Source of the DNA: Coturnix japonica
Lineage: Eukaryota > Chordata > Aves > Galliformes > Phasianidae
Direction: 5' to 3'
DNA length: 64,000 nucleotides
Assembly (NCBI RefSeq): GCF_001577835.2
Contig: NC_029521.1
Location: forward strand, 14,487,799-14,551,798
In this document: one piece after another, positions 1 through 10,112 of the stretch
How positions within the stretch are numbered: position 1 is the first letter of the stretch
Layout: each line of letters begins with the position of its first letter
The notes under the pieces: generated by a model
What the model was told of the DNA's origin: nothing
Seen by the model: the letters and a program-made list of their open reading frames with translations, nothing else
Database searches by the model: none
Made by a program: the position numbers and the translations under genes

Positions 1-640
1 GCCCCCTCCCTCGTCTCCAGCGCGGCCCGTCTCGCCCCGCGCCTCCGTCTGCTCGGGATCAGCCTTGAGTGGATGTGACAGCCAGTCGGATGAGCAGGAG
101 CCCGCCCGGCTCTCCGCCCGGACACGTACTGCTGCCCCCGCAGACCCGCACCGCCGCTCATTGCGGCCCGCCCGGCTCCCGCCCGCTCCGGCCCCGCAGC
201 AACTGCCGCAACTTTCCCCGCGCCCCCGCCGCGCTGCTCCGGCCTCCGGCCCCCGGCCCCGCCGCGCTCCGCTCCCCGCGCCTTACTGCCACTGCCGCCG
301 CCGCATCCTGCTTGGCGCTGCTGCTGCTGCTGCTGCTGGCACGGCACGGCACGGCACGGCACGGCACGGCACGGCACGGCACGGCACGGCACGGTCCGCC
401 CCGTCGGGCGCGGTGCGGTGCGGTGCCACCGGCCGCAACCCGCCGCTCCCCGCCGCGCTAATCCCGGCTCGGGGCCGTCACTCCGCCCCGCTGACAGCAC
501 CGGCAGCCAATGGCAGTTCCCGCAGGGCTCCGCGCCCCGCCCCGCCCGGTGGCACCGGGACACGCGGCGGCGGGGGCGGCCGGACCGCACCGCACCGCAC
601 CGCATCGGGCCCGGTGTGCGTTAACCGGGGTGACGCCACC
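1..640. promoter_or_regulatory. CpG island with no assigned gene
   Basis: The first 640 bases are very GC-rich with dense CpG, Sp1-like GGGCGG/CCGCCC strings and little AT, then composition falls sharply to that of ordinary flanking DNA. This is how a vertebrate CpG-island promoter looks. No convincing coding exon lies inside: the long open frames on both strands are Ala/Arg/Pro/Gly-rich and overlap each other, as expected from GC content alone. In mammals PSD lies head to head with FBXL15, so this could belong to the chicken PSD promoter region, but I see no PSD coding sequence. The island is cut by the window start. Confidence 0.6.
317..393. repeat. (CTG)n followed by (GGCAC)n microsatellite
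   Basis: About seven CTG units (317-337) run directly into about eleven perfect copies of the pentamer GGCAC (338-393). A shorter related CACCG run lies near 585-603. The pentamer array produces the Ala-Arg-His-Gly repeats seen in local open frames, which are not genes. It sits inside the CpG island and contains a CpG in every unit. Confidence 0.9.
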
Positions 641-3600
641 CTCGTGTCCTTGTGCTTGTTCCGGTAACACCGAGCTCAGCCCCACGCTGAGGGTATCCGT
701 GCTCATGCCCTGCTGGTGCATCCCTGGGTAACACCGCGCTCATTCTGTGTCCCGTTGTGCTTGTCCCCACCTGCCACCGTGAGCCTGTTCGTACGCACCT
801 GTGGGTGTGAGCGCTGCCAGGGAGGCGTGTCCCTGAGCAGCAGTGGGCACATTCCCATGGGGATGTGTCCTGGTCATTGCTGTGCTGCTGTGCACTGCAC
901 ACCGTCACTGCTTGGGGTCTGCGGAGACAAAGGGCCAAAAGCTGCTGCACGTCCCAGGCCATGGGAAATACTGCTGTGGTGTCAAGAAACTGCACCATGC
1001 TGCAGTGCTGGGGAATAAAACCATCCCATATGTTGCCCATTGGGGCAGTGGGTGCCAGGGTCTTGGCCACCGTGCTGCCAGCACCAGGCCTGAACATAGC
1101 AGCAGCTGGCAGCAGTGCTCATCCCTTGCCTGGGCTGCTGGATCAATGCACTATTTAACAGTGCTTTATTACCTAGCCTGGCAATCGTTACTATGGGTGT
1201 GCGGGAGGAGAGGCCCAGGAGAGCGGTTGTCCCCTGTGCACGCTGTGCTGCAGGAGGAACATAAGCAGAGCACCCTTCTAGGTGTAATCCCCTCCAGCAG
1301 TGAGTCCGGCTCCATGCCTGCCTGCCATTGCTGTCACCCAGAAAGCGTGTCCTTTTGTCCCTGCCCGGGTGTGGGGACATGGGGAGGGAGCAGCCCGCTC
1401 TGCTCATCTTTAATGCATAGAAGCACTGCCATTTTCTCCCCTCCTCCTGCAGACTGCTGCCTGCACAGCCCCTCTCCCCCACGCTGGGGACCACGGGTCC
1501 CCGAGCTGCCTCGTACTGACAGCTTCCTCGGCAGACTGGAGCAGAGCTGGGCTAATTAGGGGCCTCACTGCCACGGGATCAACGACCTGATTCCTTCAGC
1601 AGCTTCTTGATGGCAGCAGGGTGGGGGGAAGGCTTTTCTCTAAGCCCGAGAAGGAGTGTCAGATTTAACCAAGTGGAATGGCTCCCAGCTCCCCAGTATG
1701 CACCTACCATGGCCCTCCTAGTGCTGCTGTTCCCCACCTCCACCTGCTGCTTTGTTGTGCCCCCTCGCCTTCCCACAGCCTTCCACCTTCTCTGCTTGCT
1801 GTCATTTGGGCACTTTGACCCCTCCAGTCCATACACACATATACAGCATCACCCTGCAAGGTCTCACTTAGCCGCAAATCACCCTGTCCCACCTCCTGGT
1901 CCCTGCCAGGCCCCCCGGCACAGCTTTGGGCAGCGTCCAGCAGCACTCTGTGTAACTGCTGCTGCCTTTGTCCTCGCTCACTTCCACAGACCGGTGCTGC
2001 ACCTCTCCCTCCTGTACCCAGCTGACACCAGGACAGATCAACCACGAACATTGTGCTCGCACCATCGGCAAGGTAAGGCACCAGTAAGGACATCGGGCTG
2101 TCCCAGCCACCACACAGAGCCTGTTGGCAGGAGGGACCCACACGCTGTGGCCCCCCAGCACATCCCAAAGAACTTAGGCTGCTGACCAAGCCAGCAAAGC
2201 AGCGTTTTGGTCCCTGGATGCAGCACAGCCCTGCAGATGTGGATATCCTGCTGGCAAGAGCTCCCTTCTGGTGGGCAGACCCACAGTATTGCAAGCACAG
2301 TCCCACAGGAGGCAGCTCCTGGAGGGGAGCTGAGCTCCCCTTATCTCCACACCGAGGCTCAAGGCAACTGCTGAAGTCACGGCGTTCCCCCAGGGCCCAG
2401 ACTTAACTACACAGCTCTAATTAATCCCTTCTGTGCCAACACCCAACCACATCTTCACTAGATATTAAAAACCCACTGCAGTACAAGCCAAGACATTAAT
2501 GGGCAGCTGCACTTATCTGGGCCACTGGTTACAGATAAATGGCACAGACACCCTGCCCTGACACTCACCACACCATCCAGCCCCACACAGCACAGAACAG
2601 ATGTGCCACCCCTTGGCACCTCCTGCTCCCCAGCTCAGGAGCACTCACCTGCTGGGGGTGGGTGAGGACACAGCTCTGGGTGTCTGCATGCACCAGCATC
2701 GCTCCATCAGGACGAAGGCAAAAATGCCATCATGGTAGAACCTGTCCTGGGAACGTGGGAGGTGGGGCCTTAGCACAGTTAGAGCCATAAATAATCTCCC
2801 CACACAGCAGTTAAGGGAACAATTGTGTGGGAGTATCTCTTGGTAAAAAGATGCTCAGGGAAAAGATGGTCTTGAAGGAAACCAGTTGGCAGGGTCTGGC
2901 TGCATGGTGTGTGCTGCAGTGAGCCCACAGGCTCAGACCCACAGGGAGGAGAGGTTAGCCTGGAACAAGGCAGCCCTGCAGGTCAGCAGTGTGGGCTCCC
3001 AGTAGGCAGCACACTGCAGCACAGATCCTTGGAGCCGTTCTCCAGCTGCAGCAGTGTGGAGTGATGCTGCCTCTCCTCCTTTGGATTCACATGGAGAAAG
3101 GCAAAAGGGTGCAAGGAGGATCAGGCAGTGGGTTCAGGGAGTGTTTGCTGCAGAAGAGGGACGGCGAGCCCCAGGCATGCTGCCTAAAAGCAGGGAGGGA
3201 GCGTGGGCACATACATAATTGTGAGAAGTGTGGAAACTGAAATATCAAATGAGGAGGAGTAATTACAGGTGTAGTGACGAAGCTGAGCATCCAGACCAGA
3301 CACCAGGCAGTCTCCCAGTTGCCCACCTGGGCTTTACTTTACTTTGATCTGATTGTAGGTTTGTTTAGATCTCACCGTATATATTTTAACACCGATTGTA
3401 GACTCAGATTGTCTCTAGTAAAAAATTGCAAACACCCTAAAGCCTTAATAAGGCTGCAGACACTTGGCCAGTGAGGTGCCCAGCCACCACATCAGGGGAC
3501 CATCTCAGAACCTGCAACAGCCTCCTATCAGCAGAGCACATCATCCAGACTACGCTGGACCCCAGCAGGCCTGGGAAGCTCTGCCATCCTCAGAGCATGC

Positions 3601-5330
3601 CTTTGACATGGAAATAGCTACATTATCAGTGCAAGGGCAAGCCAGGGGTGACAGGATGGACTGGCCCAAACTCTGCCACAGATCAGGGAAGCAAAGCCTG
3701 GGCTCCTGGCCTGAGGGCAGCACTCCTATACACAGGGCTCCTTCCCTGCAGTCCCCAGTATCCCAAACACTAGATCCAGAGCAAGCCACTGTGCTGGGCA
3801 CCTCACACACAGACACCAGCAGAGCTGGATGACACCGGCAGGATCAGCCCAAGGTCTGCCTCCCAGCAGCCAGACCCATGTGCTGACAAGGGAGGCACAG
3901 GAAAGCTGCAGTGGCCATTGTCAGCTAATCTGCTCCCTGCCCTTGGCTCAGCCCACTCCTCGTCACCAGGATCAGCTCAATGCCTGACGCAGAAAGCTGT
4001 CCTCTCGCAGGGTAGCAGCAGCACTGGGTGGCAGCAAGCTCACTGGTGTCACCCACTAAAGGTCTGTTCTCAGCTGTGACACACACAGCCCAGTGGTCCC
4101 ACAAGCACTGTGGCACTCAGCCCAGAACTGCTGCTGAACAGGAAGCCTCAGACGGTCCAAAATGGTATCTTTCATAGGGTATAGAAGTGAAGGGCCTGGT
4201 GAGCCATAGGGTGCAGTCCTCCTAAAAAAAGGAAGCCCCCCGTGCTCACCTCACCCACCTGGCTAAGAGTGGTCTCCAGCCCAGGAGCTGGAGCTCTGCA
4301 TGACACCAGGCACACACCGTGCCGGGGATAGCAGGACACACAGCCCACTGTGTACTGTTAGAAAATCTTCAGACCTCTCATTCTCCAGGAGCAGTCAAGA
4401 CAGTCTTTCCCACATGCTCTTTCAAACCCAAGGCGCCAGCAGTGACCCAGGGAGAGTTTTAGCCCAGGTCCAAGCTGTACCACAGTCACTTCACATGCAG
4501 CACAACCTCACAGACATTGTGTTGGGACCTACCATTGCTGCAGGCCTAGGGTGGAAGCTCTGTTGGACATCCCGATGCTGTGCTTCAACAAATTCCCTTA
4601 CAGCATAGGAGCATCTGCAGACAGCCTGTGTACAGGGAACAGAACAGTCTGAGTATTTCACAGCTGTCCACGGATCCCAGTATCTGCATGACGCTGCATG
4701 CCATGGGCAGAAGTTACAGATGAACCTGCCTGCTGACTGCCCGAGGATGTAAGCCTGGAGGGCACCCATACACCCAGCGGCACTGAGCCGCTTCTGGGTC
4801 CCCTCCTACCCCTGCCACAGGCCCAGGGCGTGCAGCTGAGACCAAGGAAGGACAGTCAGTCATACTTCTGCTTCTGTTACATCCTGTGGTACCCAGGCTG
4901 TACCTGGGCTGCTTTCAGCCCTGCTACCAGCAGGCTCCTGGGAAATGACTCAACCAGCCCAGCTGGCAAGGAGTGAAAAACACCAGCAGAGGTTGGTGCA
5001 GGAGCAGCGTGGCCGCACTTGCCAGCCCCACACATGTGCTGCTTGGGGAGGACCACAAGCACAGCACAGATTGGTGAGAGCTTAGCATGAGCCAGGGCTC
5101 CCAGCCAGGGCTCCTGGCACCAAGTTATAGCTGCACAGGCGAGCAGTAATGGAGACACAGGCATCACCTCCAAGGGAGAACAAGGGGATCCTTGCCAGAC
5201 ATCAGCGGAGAGCCCAGTGCTGCGGGCACATGGGACCTCTTGAGTGCAGCAATCCCCTGCCTGCATTGAGAGCAGTGCTATCCGTGCCCATAGAGCCGGC
5301 ACCGAGGCACCTTTCCCCAGCCACCCTCCT
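641..5330. other. Intergenic stretch, no assigned gene
   Basis: Moderately GC-rich DNA between two CpG islands. Several open frames exceed 100 codons (for example 843-1559 +, 1704-2306 - and 4877-5302 -), but they are Cys/Ser/Pro/His-rich, overlap other frames and show no domain I recognise. I looked for exons of PSD (Sec7 and PH domains), the head-to-head neighbour of FBXL15 in mammals, and found none. The only exon-like object is the short candidate at 1990-2072. Confidence 0.5.
1990..2072 (+). other. Candidate orphan exon (83 bp)
   Basis: A long pyrimidine tract ending in CACTTCCACAG lies just before 1990, and the segment ends AAG followed by GTAAGG, so both splice signals are close to consensus. 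Two of the three frames are open across it. I do not recognise the peptide in either frame, and no partner exon is evident. It may belong to a non-coding transcript started from the CpG island at 1-640, or be a chance pair of splice sites. Confidence 0.25.
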
Positions 5331-5339
5331 TGGCAAGCA

Positions 5340-6270
5340 ATGAGTGGGCCGTGAAGGGAAGGCGAGATCTTCCTTCCTGGAGAATTTGGGACCGCGAGGG
5401 AACAGCCGCTCCGATTCCCACTGGAGTCGTTATGGCAACGGCAACGAGAACGGCTCGGGCCCCTCGTCGCTGGTGCCGGAGGCCGCAGGCGGCACGGACA
5501 CGCTGCTCTGCGGGGACCGGGCGGGGCGGGGCGAGGGCGGTGGCACCGGTGGGCAAAGTCCTACCGGTACGGGCACCGGGGCGGAGAAGCCGGGCCCAGC
5601 GGCTGCGGGTCGGTGTGCCGGGAGGAGAAGAAGCCCGAGGCTCGGACCGTCCCGGAGGTCAGAGTAGGGACCGGGGCTGGGAACGGGGCTCGGGGGCGGC
5701 GCCGTCGCTCACCGGCAGCGGCTGCTCCCAACGGGTCCCGGCTCCGCGTGGTGCTGAACGGACAGCGCCCGGCGCTGCGCATGCGCAGGGCCGCCCGCTA
5801 GGGGCAGGGGCGTGCGTGGGACCGTGGGTCGGGGCGGTGCGGGGCTGCGGGAGCAACGGGAACAGGGGAACTGCGTGACCGCAGGGCAGGAGGAGCGGCA
5901 GAGCGACGGGGAGACGGATAGATGGGATCCGGGCACCGCCGTGCACAGGGGAATAGGGACAGCTGCGGGGCTGGAGCTGCTGCTGTGAGCTGGGCACGGG
6001 GATGACCGGCACCCGGAGCACTCGTGCTCGACTCCCTCGGCCCGCTCCCCTCGGGCCGTGTCGGGTCTCTCGTCTCGCTGCCTCCTGCCGGCCGTGGGCG
6101 GGGGCTGGGGGCGGGGCGGGACGCCGAGAGGAGGGACATGGCGTCAGGGGGCGGGGACGGGGTGGTAGTACGTCACTGCGGGCACCGGCGGGCGGCAGGA
6201 GGCCCGTTGGGGTGAAGTCGCTGCGTTCGGAGTTCCGGACGGGTCCCGCTGGTTCCGCAGGTACCGCGGC
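5340..6270. promoter_or_regulatory. FBXL15: CpG-island promoter region of FBXL15
   Basis: Dense CpG and GC boxes begin near 5340 and continue through the FBXL15 5' end. GC-box clusters (GGGGCGGGGCGGG, about 6108-6120), an NRF1 palindrome (5776-5787) and an ACGTCA half-CRE (about 6169-6174) are visible, and there is no TATA box at a plausible spacing. A possible 5' untranslated exon ends near 6260 (TTCCGCAG followed by GTACCG). Such islands are often bidirectional, and in mammals this one would serve PSD on the minus strand, but I cannot show a minus-strand transcript here. Confidence 0.65.
5776..5787. promoter_or_regulatory. NRF1 palindrome
   Basis: TGCGCATGCGCA is a perfect match to the palindromic NRF1 site that is common in CpG-island promoters of housekeeping genes. 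It lies about 1.07 kb upstream of the FBXL15 start codon, inside the island. Occupancy is inferred. Confidence 0.6.
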
Positions 6271-6487
6271 AGGGCCGGGCCGGGCGGCCCCGAGCGGCTC
6301 TTGGTGCCCGGGGTGCGCAGGAACGCTCGCACCGGGCCGCCGCCGCCGTTACCGCTTCGTGCTGGGCCCTGTAGGCCCCCGGGGCTGCTTTGCCGGGGCT
6401 CCCCGCGTCGTGGGGCCGGGGGAGTGCGGGGCTCCCTCCCCAGCTCCGCCGGGTTCCGCAGGGCCGGCGCGGAGCGGAGTTAGCGCG

Positions 6488-6525
6488 GGGCGGAGCTGCT
6501 CGGTGCGGAGCTGCTCGGTGCGGGA
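6488..6525 (+). repeat. Short tandem duplication upstream of FBXL15
   Basis: The 15-base unit GGAGCTGCTCGGTGC occurs twice back to back in the GC-rich leader/intron between the candidate untranslated exon and the coding exon. It makes duplicated Ser/Arg-rich words in local frames that are not coding. Confidence 0.75.
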
Positions 6526-6773
6526 GCCGGGCGCGGTCCCAGCGCAGGCTCCGGGCTGAACTGCTGGGGCCGGGGCTCCTCGGTCAGCTGCCGCTGTGCC
6601 GCGGGGCGCTGCGGGCCGGGGACACGTTCCGGAGCCGCGTTCCGGAGCCGTGAGCTGCCGCTCTGGGAGCTGGAGTCCCGGACGGCGGGTGCCCCGCTCG
6701 GTTGCTGCCTCCCGACCTTTGGGCCGGCAGTGAGGGACGCTGCTGAGTGTTTCTCTTTGTCCGTTCCTCCTAG

Positions 6774-6843
6774 AGACGCCCGGCTGTAGCTGTGGAGTGG
6801 CGCTGGCTGGCTCCCACACAGCCCGGCTCCCTGGCGGCCGACG
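6774..6843 (+). other. FBXL15: FBXL15 5' untranslated part of first coding exon
   Basis: A pyrimidine-rich tract (TTTCTCTTTGTCCGTTCCTCC) runs into TAG at 6771-6773, a good splice acceptor, giving a 70-base leader before the ATG at 6844. An upstream untranslated exon in the island around 6150-6260 would be the donor. Alternatively transcription could start further down and read straight through. Confidence 0.5.
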
Positions 6844-8733
6844 ATGAGTTTGACCCCTTCGAGGGGATGCCTCTTGGACCTGCCCTGGGAGGACATCTTG
6901 GTCCCTCACATCCTCTGCCATCTGCCGCTGCGGCAGCTCCTGGGTCTGCAGAGGGTCAGCAAGGCGTTCCAGGCACTCATCCAACTGTACCTGGCCAACA
7001 TGCGATGCTTTGACTCCAGCCAGGTATGGGTATGGCTCTGGTGCTGTGGATGTGCTGATGTGGGAAAACTTGGCTGTAAGGGAACAGGGAGGTTTCTGCT
7101 TGTGAGCTTGGGCTGGTGGCTTGTGTGTCTGGCTGGGCAGATGGGCTCGGGGAGGTGAGGCGGTGATTCAGGGCCCAGCAATGCCACTACTGCCTTTAGC
7201 AAGAGGAGTGAGCCTGGAAACTCCACCTAGACCATTATGGGGCAGTGGCTCACATAAATGCTGCCAGCTTCAGAGTGGCACAGCCCGATGACTGTCACCA
7301 GGGGTTGTGCAATGGGATGGGTTTAGTAGGAGATGAGGTATGTGCGTGCTCATGGAAACATTGCCTGGTACCTGGGCAGTGGTGACTGCTGCACTGTGAA
7401 GACCCGGGTGGTCTGTCATAGAGGTTTTGGAGAGAGGAGATGGAGAGCTCATTGTAAATGTGTAAATGCAGAGATGATGAAAGAGGTAGAGAGCATCTCC
7501 CAGTCTGTGGCAGCAGCCTTGGCACGAGGTGCTCTGTGGAGAAGAGCTTGGTGGCACGGTTTGCTCTAGGACTGGGAGGGGGTGGCTTTGGTTACTTCGG
7601 AGTTACGGAGCAAAAGAAGAAGGGAATAGGACTCTGGGGAGCATTAGGCTGAGCCATGCCAATCTGAGGTCTATGGGGATGCCATGCTATTACTGGGTTC
7701 CCCACGCAGATCAGCTCGGCTGTCCCTAGAGATGCTTTCCTCGACCTGCTGAAGGACAACAAAGTGCTGCAGCAGCTGGAGCTCCAGAACTGCTCTGACT
7801 GGCTGACGGACAGGGAGCTGCTCCCAGTCATCATGCGGAACCACCACCTGCACCACATTCAGCTGAAGGGCTGTGCCCAGCTCAGCTGCCACGCGTTGAT
7901 GGTCATCTCGCTGAACTGCCCCAACCTGCGGCGGCTCTCCCTGGCTCACTGTGAGTGGGTGGACAGCCTGTCCCTGCGCAGCCTGGCTGACCGCTGCAAG
8001 GCACTGGAGGCTGTGGACCTGACGGCCTGTCGGCAGCTGAAGGATGAGGCCATCTGCTACCTGGTGCAGAAGTGCAGCAGGCTCAAGTCTCTCTCTCTAG
8101 CTGTCAATGCCAACGTGGGTGATGTGGCAGTAGAGGAGACTGCCAAGTGCTGTCCTGAGCTGGAGCACCTGGACCTCACAGGGTGTCTGCGTGTCAAGAA
8201 TGACTCTATCAGGTATTGAACAATGTGGGAAGTAGGGTGTGGACACCTGTCTAGGGTGGGTAGAAGAGACCTGGGGAGGCAAGTCTGATTTCTTCCAACT
8301 GAAAGCAATTGGAGAGTCATCTTAGGGCAGAGCCACTAGCAGGCCCTCCCTGCTGTTGAAAGCAAATCCCCCAGCATGTTGTGGAGGGTGTCTGACCATG
8401 TTCTTTTTGATTCTCTTGGAGAATCTTGTGCTGTTTTCAAAGGATGACGTGTGTGTGGCTGCTGAGAGTGGAAATTAGGTTGTGTTGGTGAGTTATGCAT
8501 ATGGAAGTCTGGCATACAACCTGCATGTGCTCTGTCTTTTCAGGGTTCTGGCTGAGTACTGTCCCAAGCTGCGCTCACTGAAGGTGAAGCACTGTCACAA
8601 TGTGGCTGAGTCCAGCCTGAGTGTTCTCCGAAACCGTGGAGTGGAGCTGGATGTGGAGCCTTTGCCGCAGACGGCTCTCGTTCTTCTGCAGGACATGGCT
8701 GGCTTTGCCCCTTTCATTAACCTCCAGATTTAG
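6844..8733 (+). CDS. FBXL15: FBXL15, F-box and leucine-rich repeat protein 15
   Basis: Coding exons are 6844-7023, 7710-8212 and 8544-8733, giving 290 codons against 300 in human. The introns start GTATGG and GTATTG and end CACGCAG and TTTTCAG, with phases 0 and 2. The start ATG has A at -3 and is followed by the conserved LDLPWEDI block. Residues about 11-50 are the F-box that binds SKP1. Residues about 65-270 are leucine-rich repeats, including the [34 protein letters not shown] and [10 protein letters not shown] blocks, and the C-terminus ends [19 protein letters not shown], nearly identical to human. The protein is the substrate receptor of an SCF (SKP1-CUL1-F-box) ubiquitin ligase; in mammals it targets SMURF1 and so supports BMP signalling. 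The N-terminus is about eight residues shorter than human, before the F-box. No frameshift or missing segment is seen. Confidence 0.96.
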
Positions 8734-9762
8734 AACTGCTGCTGCTATTGGGAGGGGGGACCAACACGTCACTGGGATCCCTGGTGGACGCCAGAACTGT
8801 TTGCTGCTGAGACGTGCAGAGGGAGAAGTCGATCCTGTTGGTGAGGCTGGCCCAAAAGGGGCTCACTCTTCTCTCTGGGGCTGTCTAACAGCTACTGCAC
8901 ATTTGTGAGTGAGCTCTGTGTGTAACTCTCTCCAAAGCAGTGCGGAGAGAGTGAGGGACTTGCAGGAACACCATAGTGCTGAACAGACCAGCTAATACAC
9001 AGGATTTATTATTTGTTGTATTTTAAATCTCAAAGTTGCAGTTGTGCAGAGAGCAGGAGAATGTTTGATGAGGACTGTGGACTGTCATCTGGGCAATGTG
9101 TACAGGGCATGCCAGCAGAGATGTTGAGAACAATCCACACCAGCTGGAGTAGTAAGGAGAAAAGCTGGCAGCCCTCATTCTGGGAAGAAGGCAATGTGAG
9201 CCCATCTCCAGCCTGCAGCCTCAGCATGGCAGCATGTGTGTGCAGAGCTAACACCCTGCCAGAGGCACTGGGTTAGTGCAAGGCAGGAATTATTTTCTAG
9301 GGGAATGTGCTCCTAACTGCAATTTCAGTAGAGGAAAAGCACCAAACCTCATTGTACTGTTGCTGAGAGCAGCTGGTTCTTGCTATTTGTTTCTCCCAGG
9401 TTGATTTACATCTCTGCAGTACCCACGCCTGCTCCTGCATCCTGCTCCATGTTGCATAGCTGCAGCCTTGTCATACAATAGTGGTTAGAAATGGCAACTG
9501 CCAAATGACCTGGCCGTGCTGTCAGCTGGAGTTCATGGAGTGCTGGAGGTTGTGCTGGCAGGGAGAACCCAGCTCTTGTTTAGAGTATATCCTTATTCTT
9601 TGCATCCAGTAAGTGGTCAACCCAAAGGGTAGCTAATTCTAGTAAGCATGATGAAGATAGTGATTAGGAGATGACCCTGCTCCTGTCTTTCCCTTGAAAT
9701 CAGTGTAGGGTCTGTAAAGCATGTGCATGCTTCAGTTGAAATTCACACCAACTCACATCATC
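8734..9762. other. FBXL15 3' untranslated region and convergent gap
   Basis: This is the space between the FBXL15 stop codon and the CUEDC2 polyadenylation signal. I see no canonical AATAAA on the plus strand here, so the FBXL15 3' end must use a variant signal or overlap CUEDC2. On the minus strand a second AATAAA (plus-strand TTTATT at about 9005-9010) could give a longer CUEDC2 3' end overlapping FBXL15. No other gene is apparent. Confidence 0.5.
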
Positions 9763-9768
9763 TTTATT
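9763..9768 (-). terminator. CUEDC2: CUEDC2 polyadenylation signal
   Basis: Plus-strand TTTATT is AATAAA on the CUEDC2 strand, about 345 bases beyond its stop codon. It is the first canonical signal downstream and gives a 3' untranslated region of ordinary length. Confidence 0.6.
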
Positions 9769-10112
9769 AACACTTGCACTCAAAGCAACAGTGCACAGAG
9801 ATTTCTAAAAAGCTTGCTGCAAAACCACAAGCTACGTTTTTAGATCTAATGTCCCATGCAAGGAATAGCAGAGTATGCCCAGGCTCCCAACATCCAATGT
9901 GGAGTGCCCCAGGGGCAGAAGGGCAGCTACACAAGGAGAGGAGGCTTGACCTTATCAGCTGGGTTAGTTCAGGAAGCTGAAAGCCGTGTCCTGGCTCCTA
10001 GGTTAGTTCCAGTTAGTGTTGGGTAGGAGAGCCCCTTCATCCCTAGTGCCACGTGTCCATCCTTCACACCTGGCCAGTGAGGTGGAGGCTGAAGAGCAGG
10101 AGGACACAGCTG

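Noticed and set aside
843-1559. A 238-codon open frame on the plus strand
   Set aside because: Cys/Ser/His-rich, overlaps long frames on the other strand, no domain and no splice context; expected from GC-rich sequence.
5330-5878. A 182-codon Arg/Ala/Gly-rich frame in the FBXL15 island
   Set aside because: CpG-island shadow overlapping several equally open frames on both strands.
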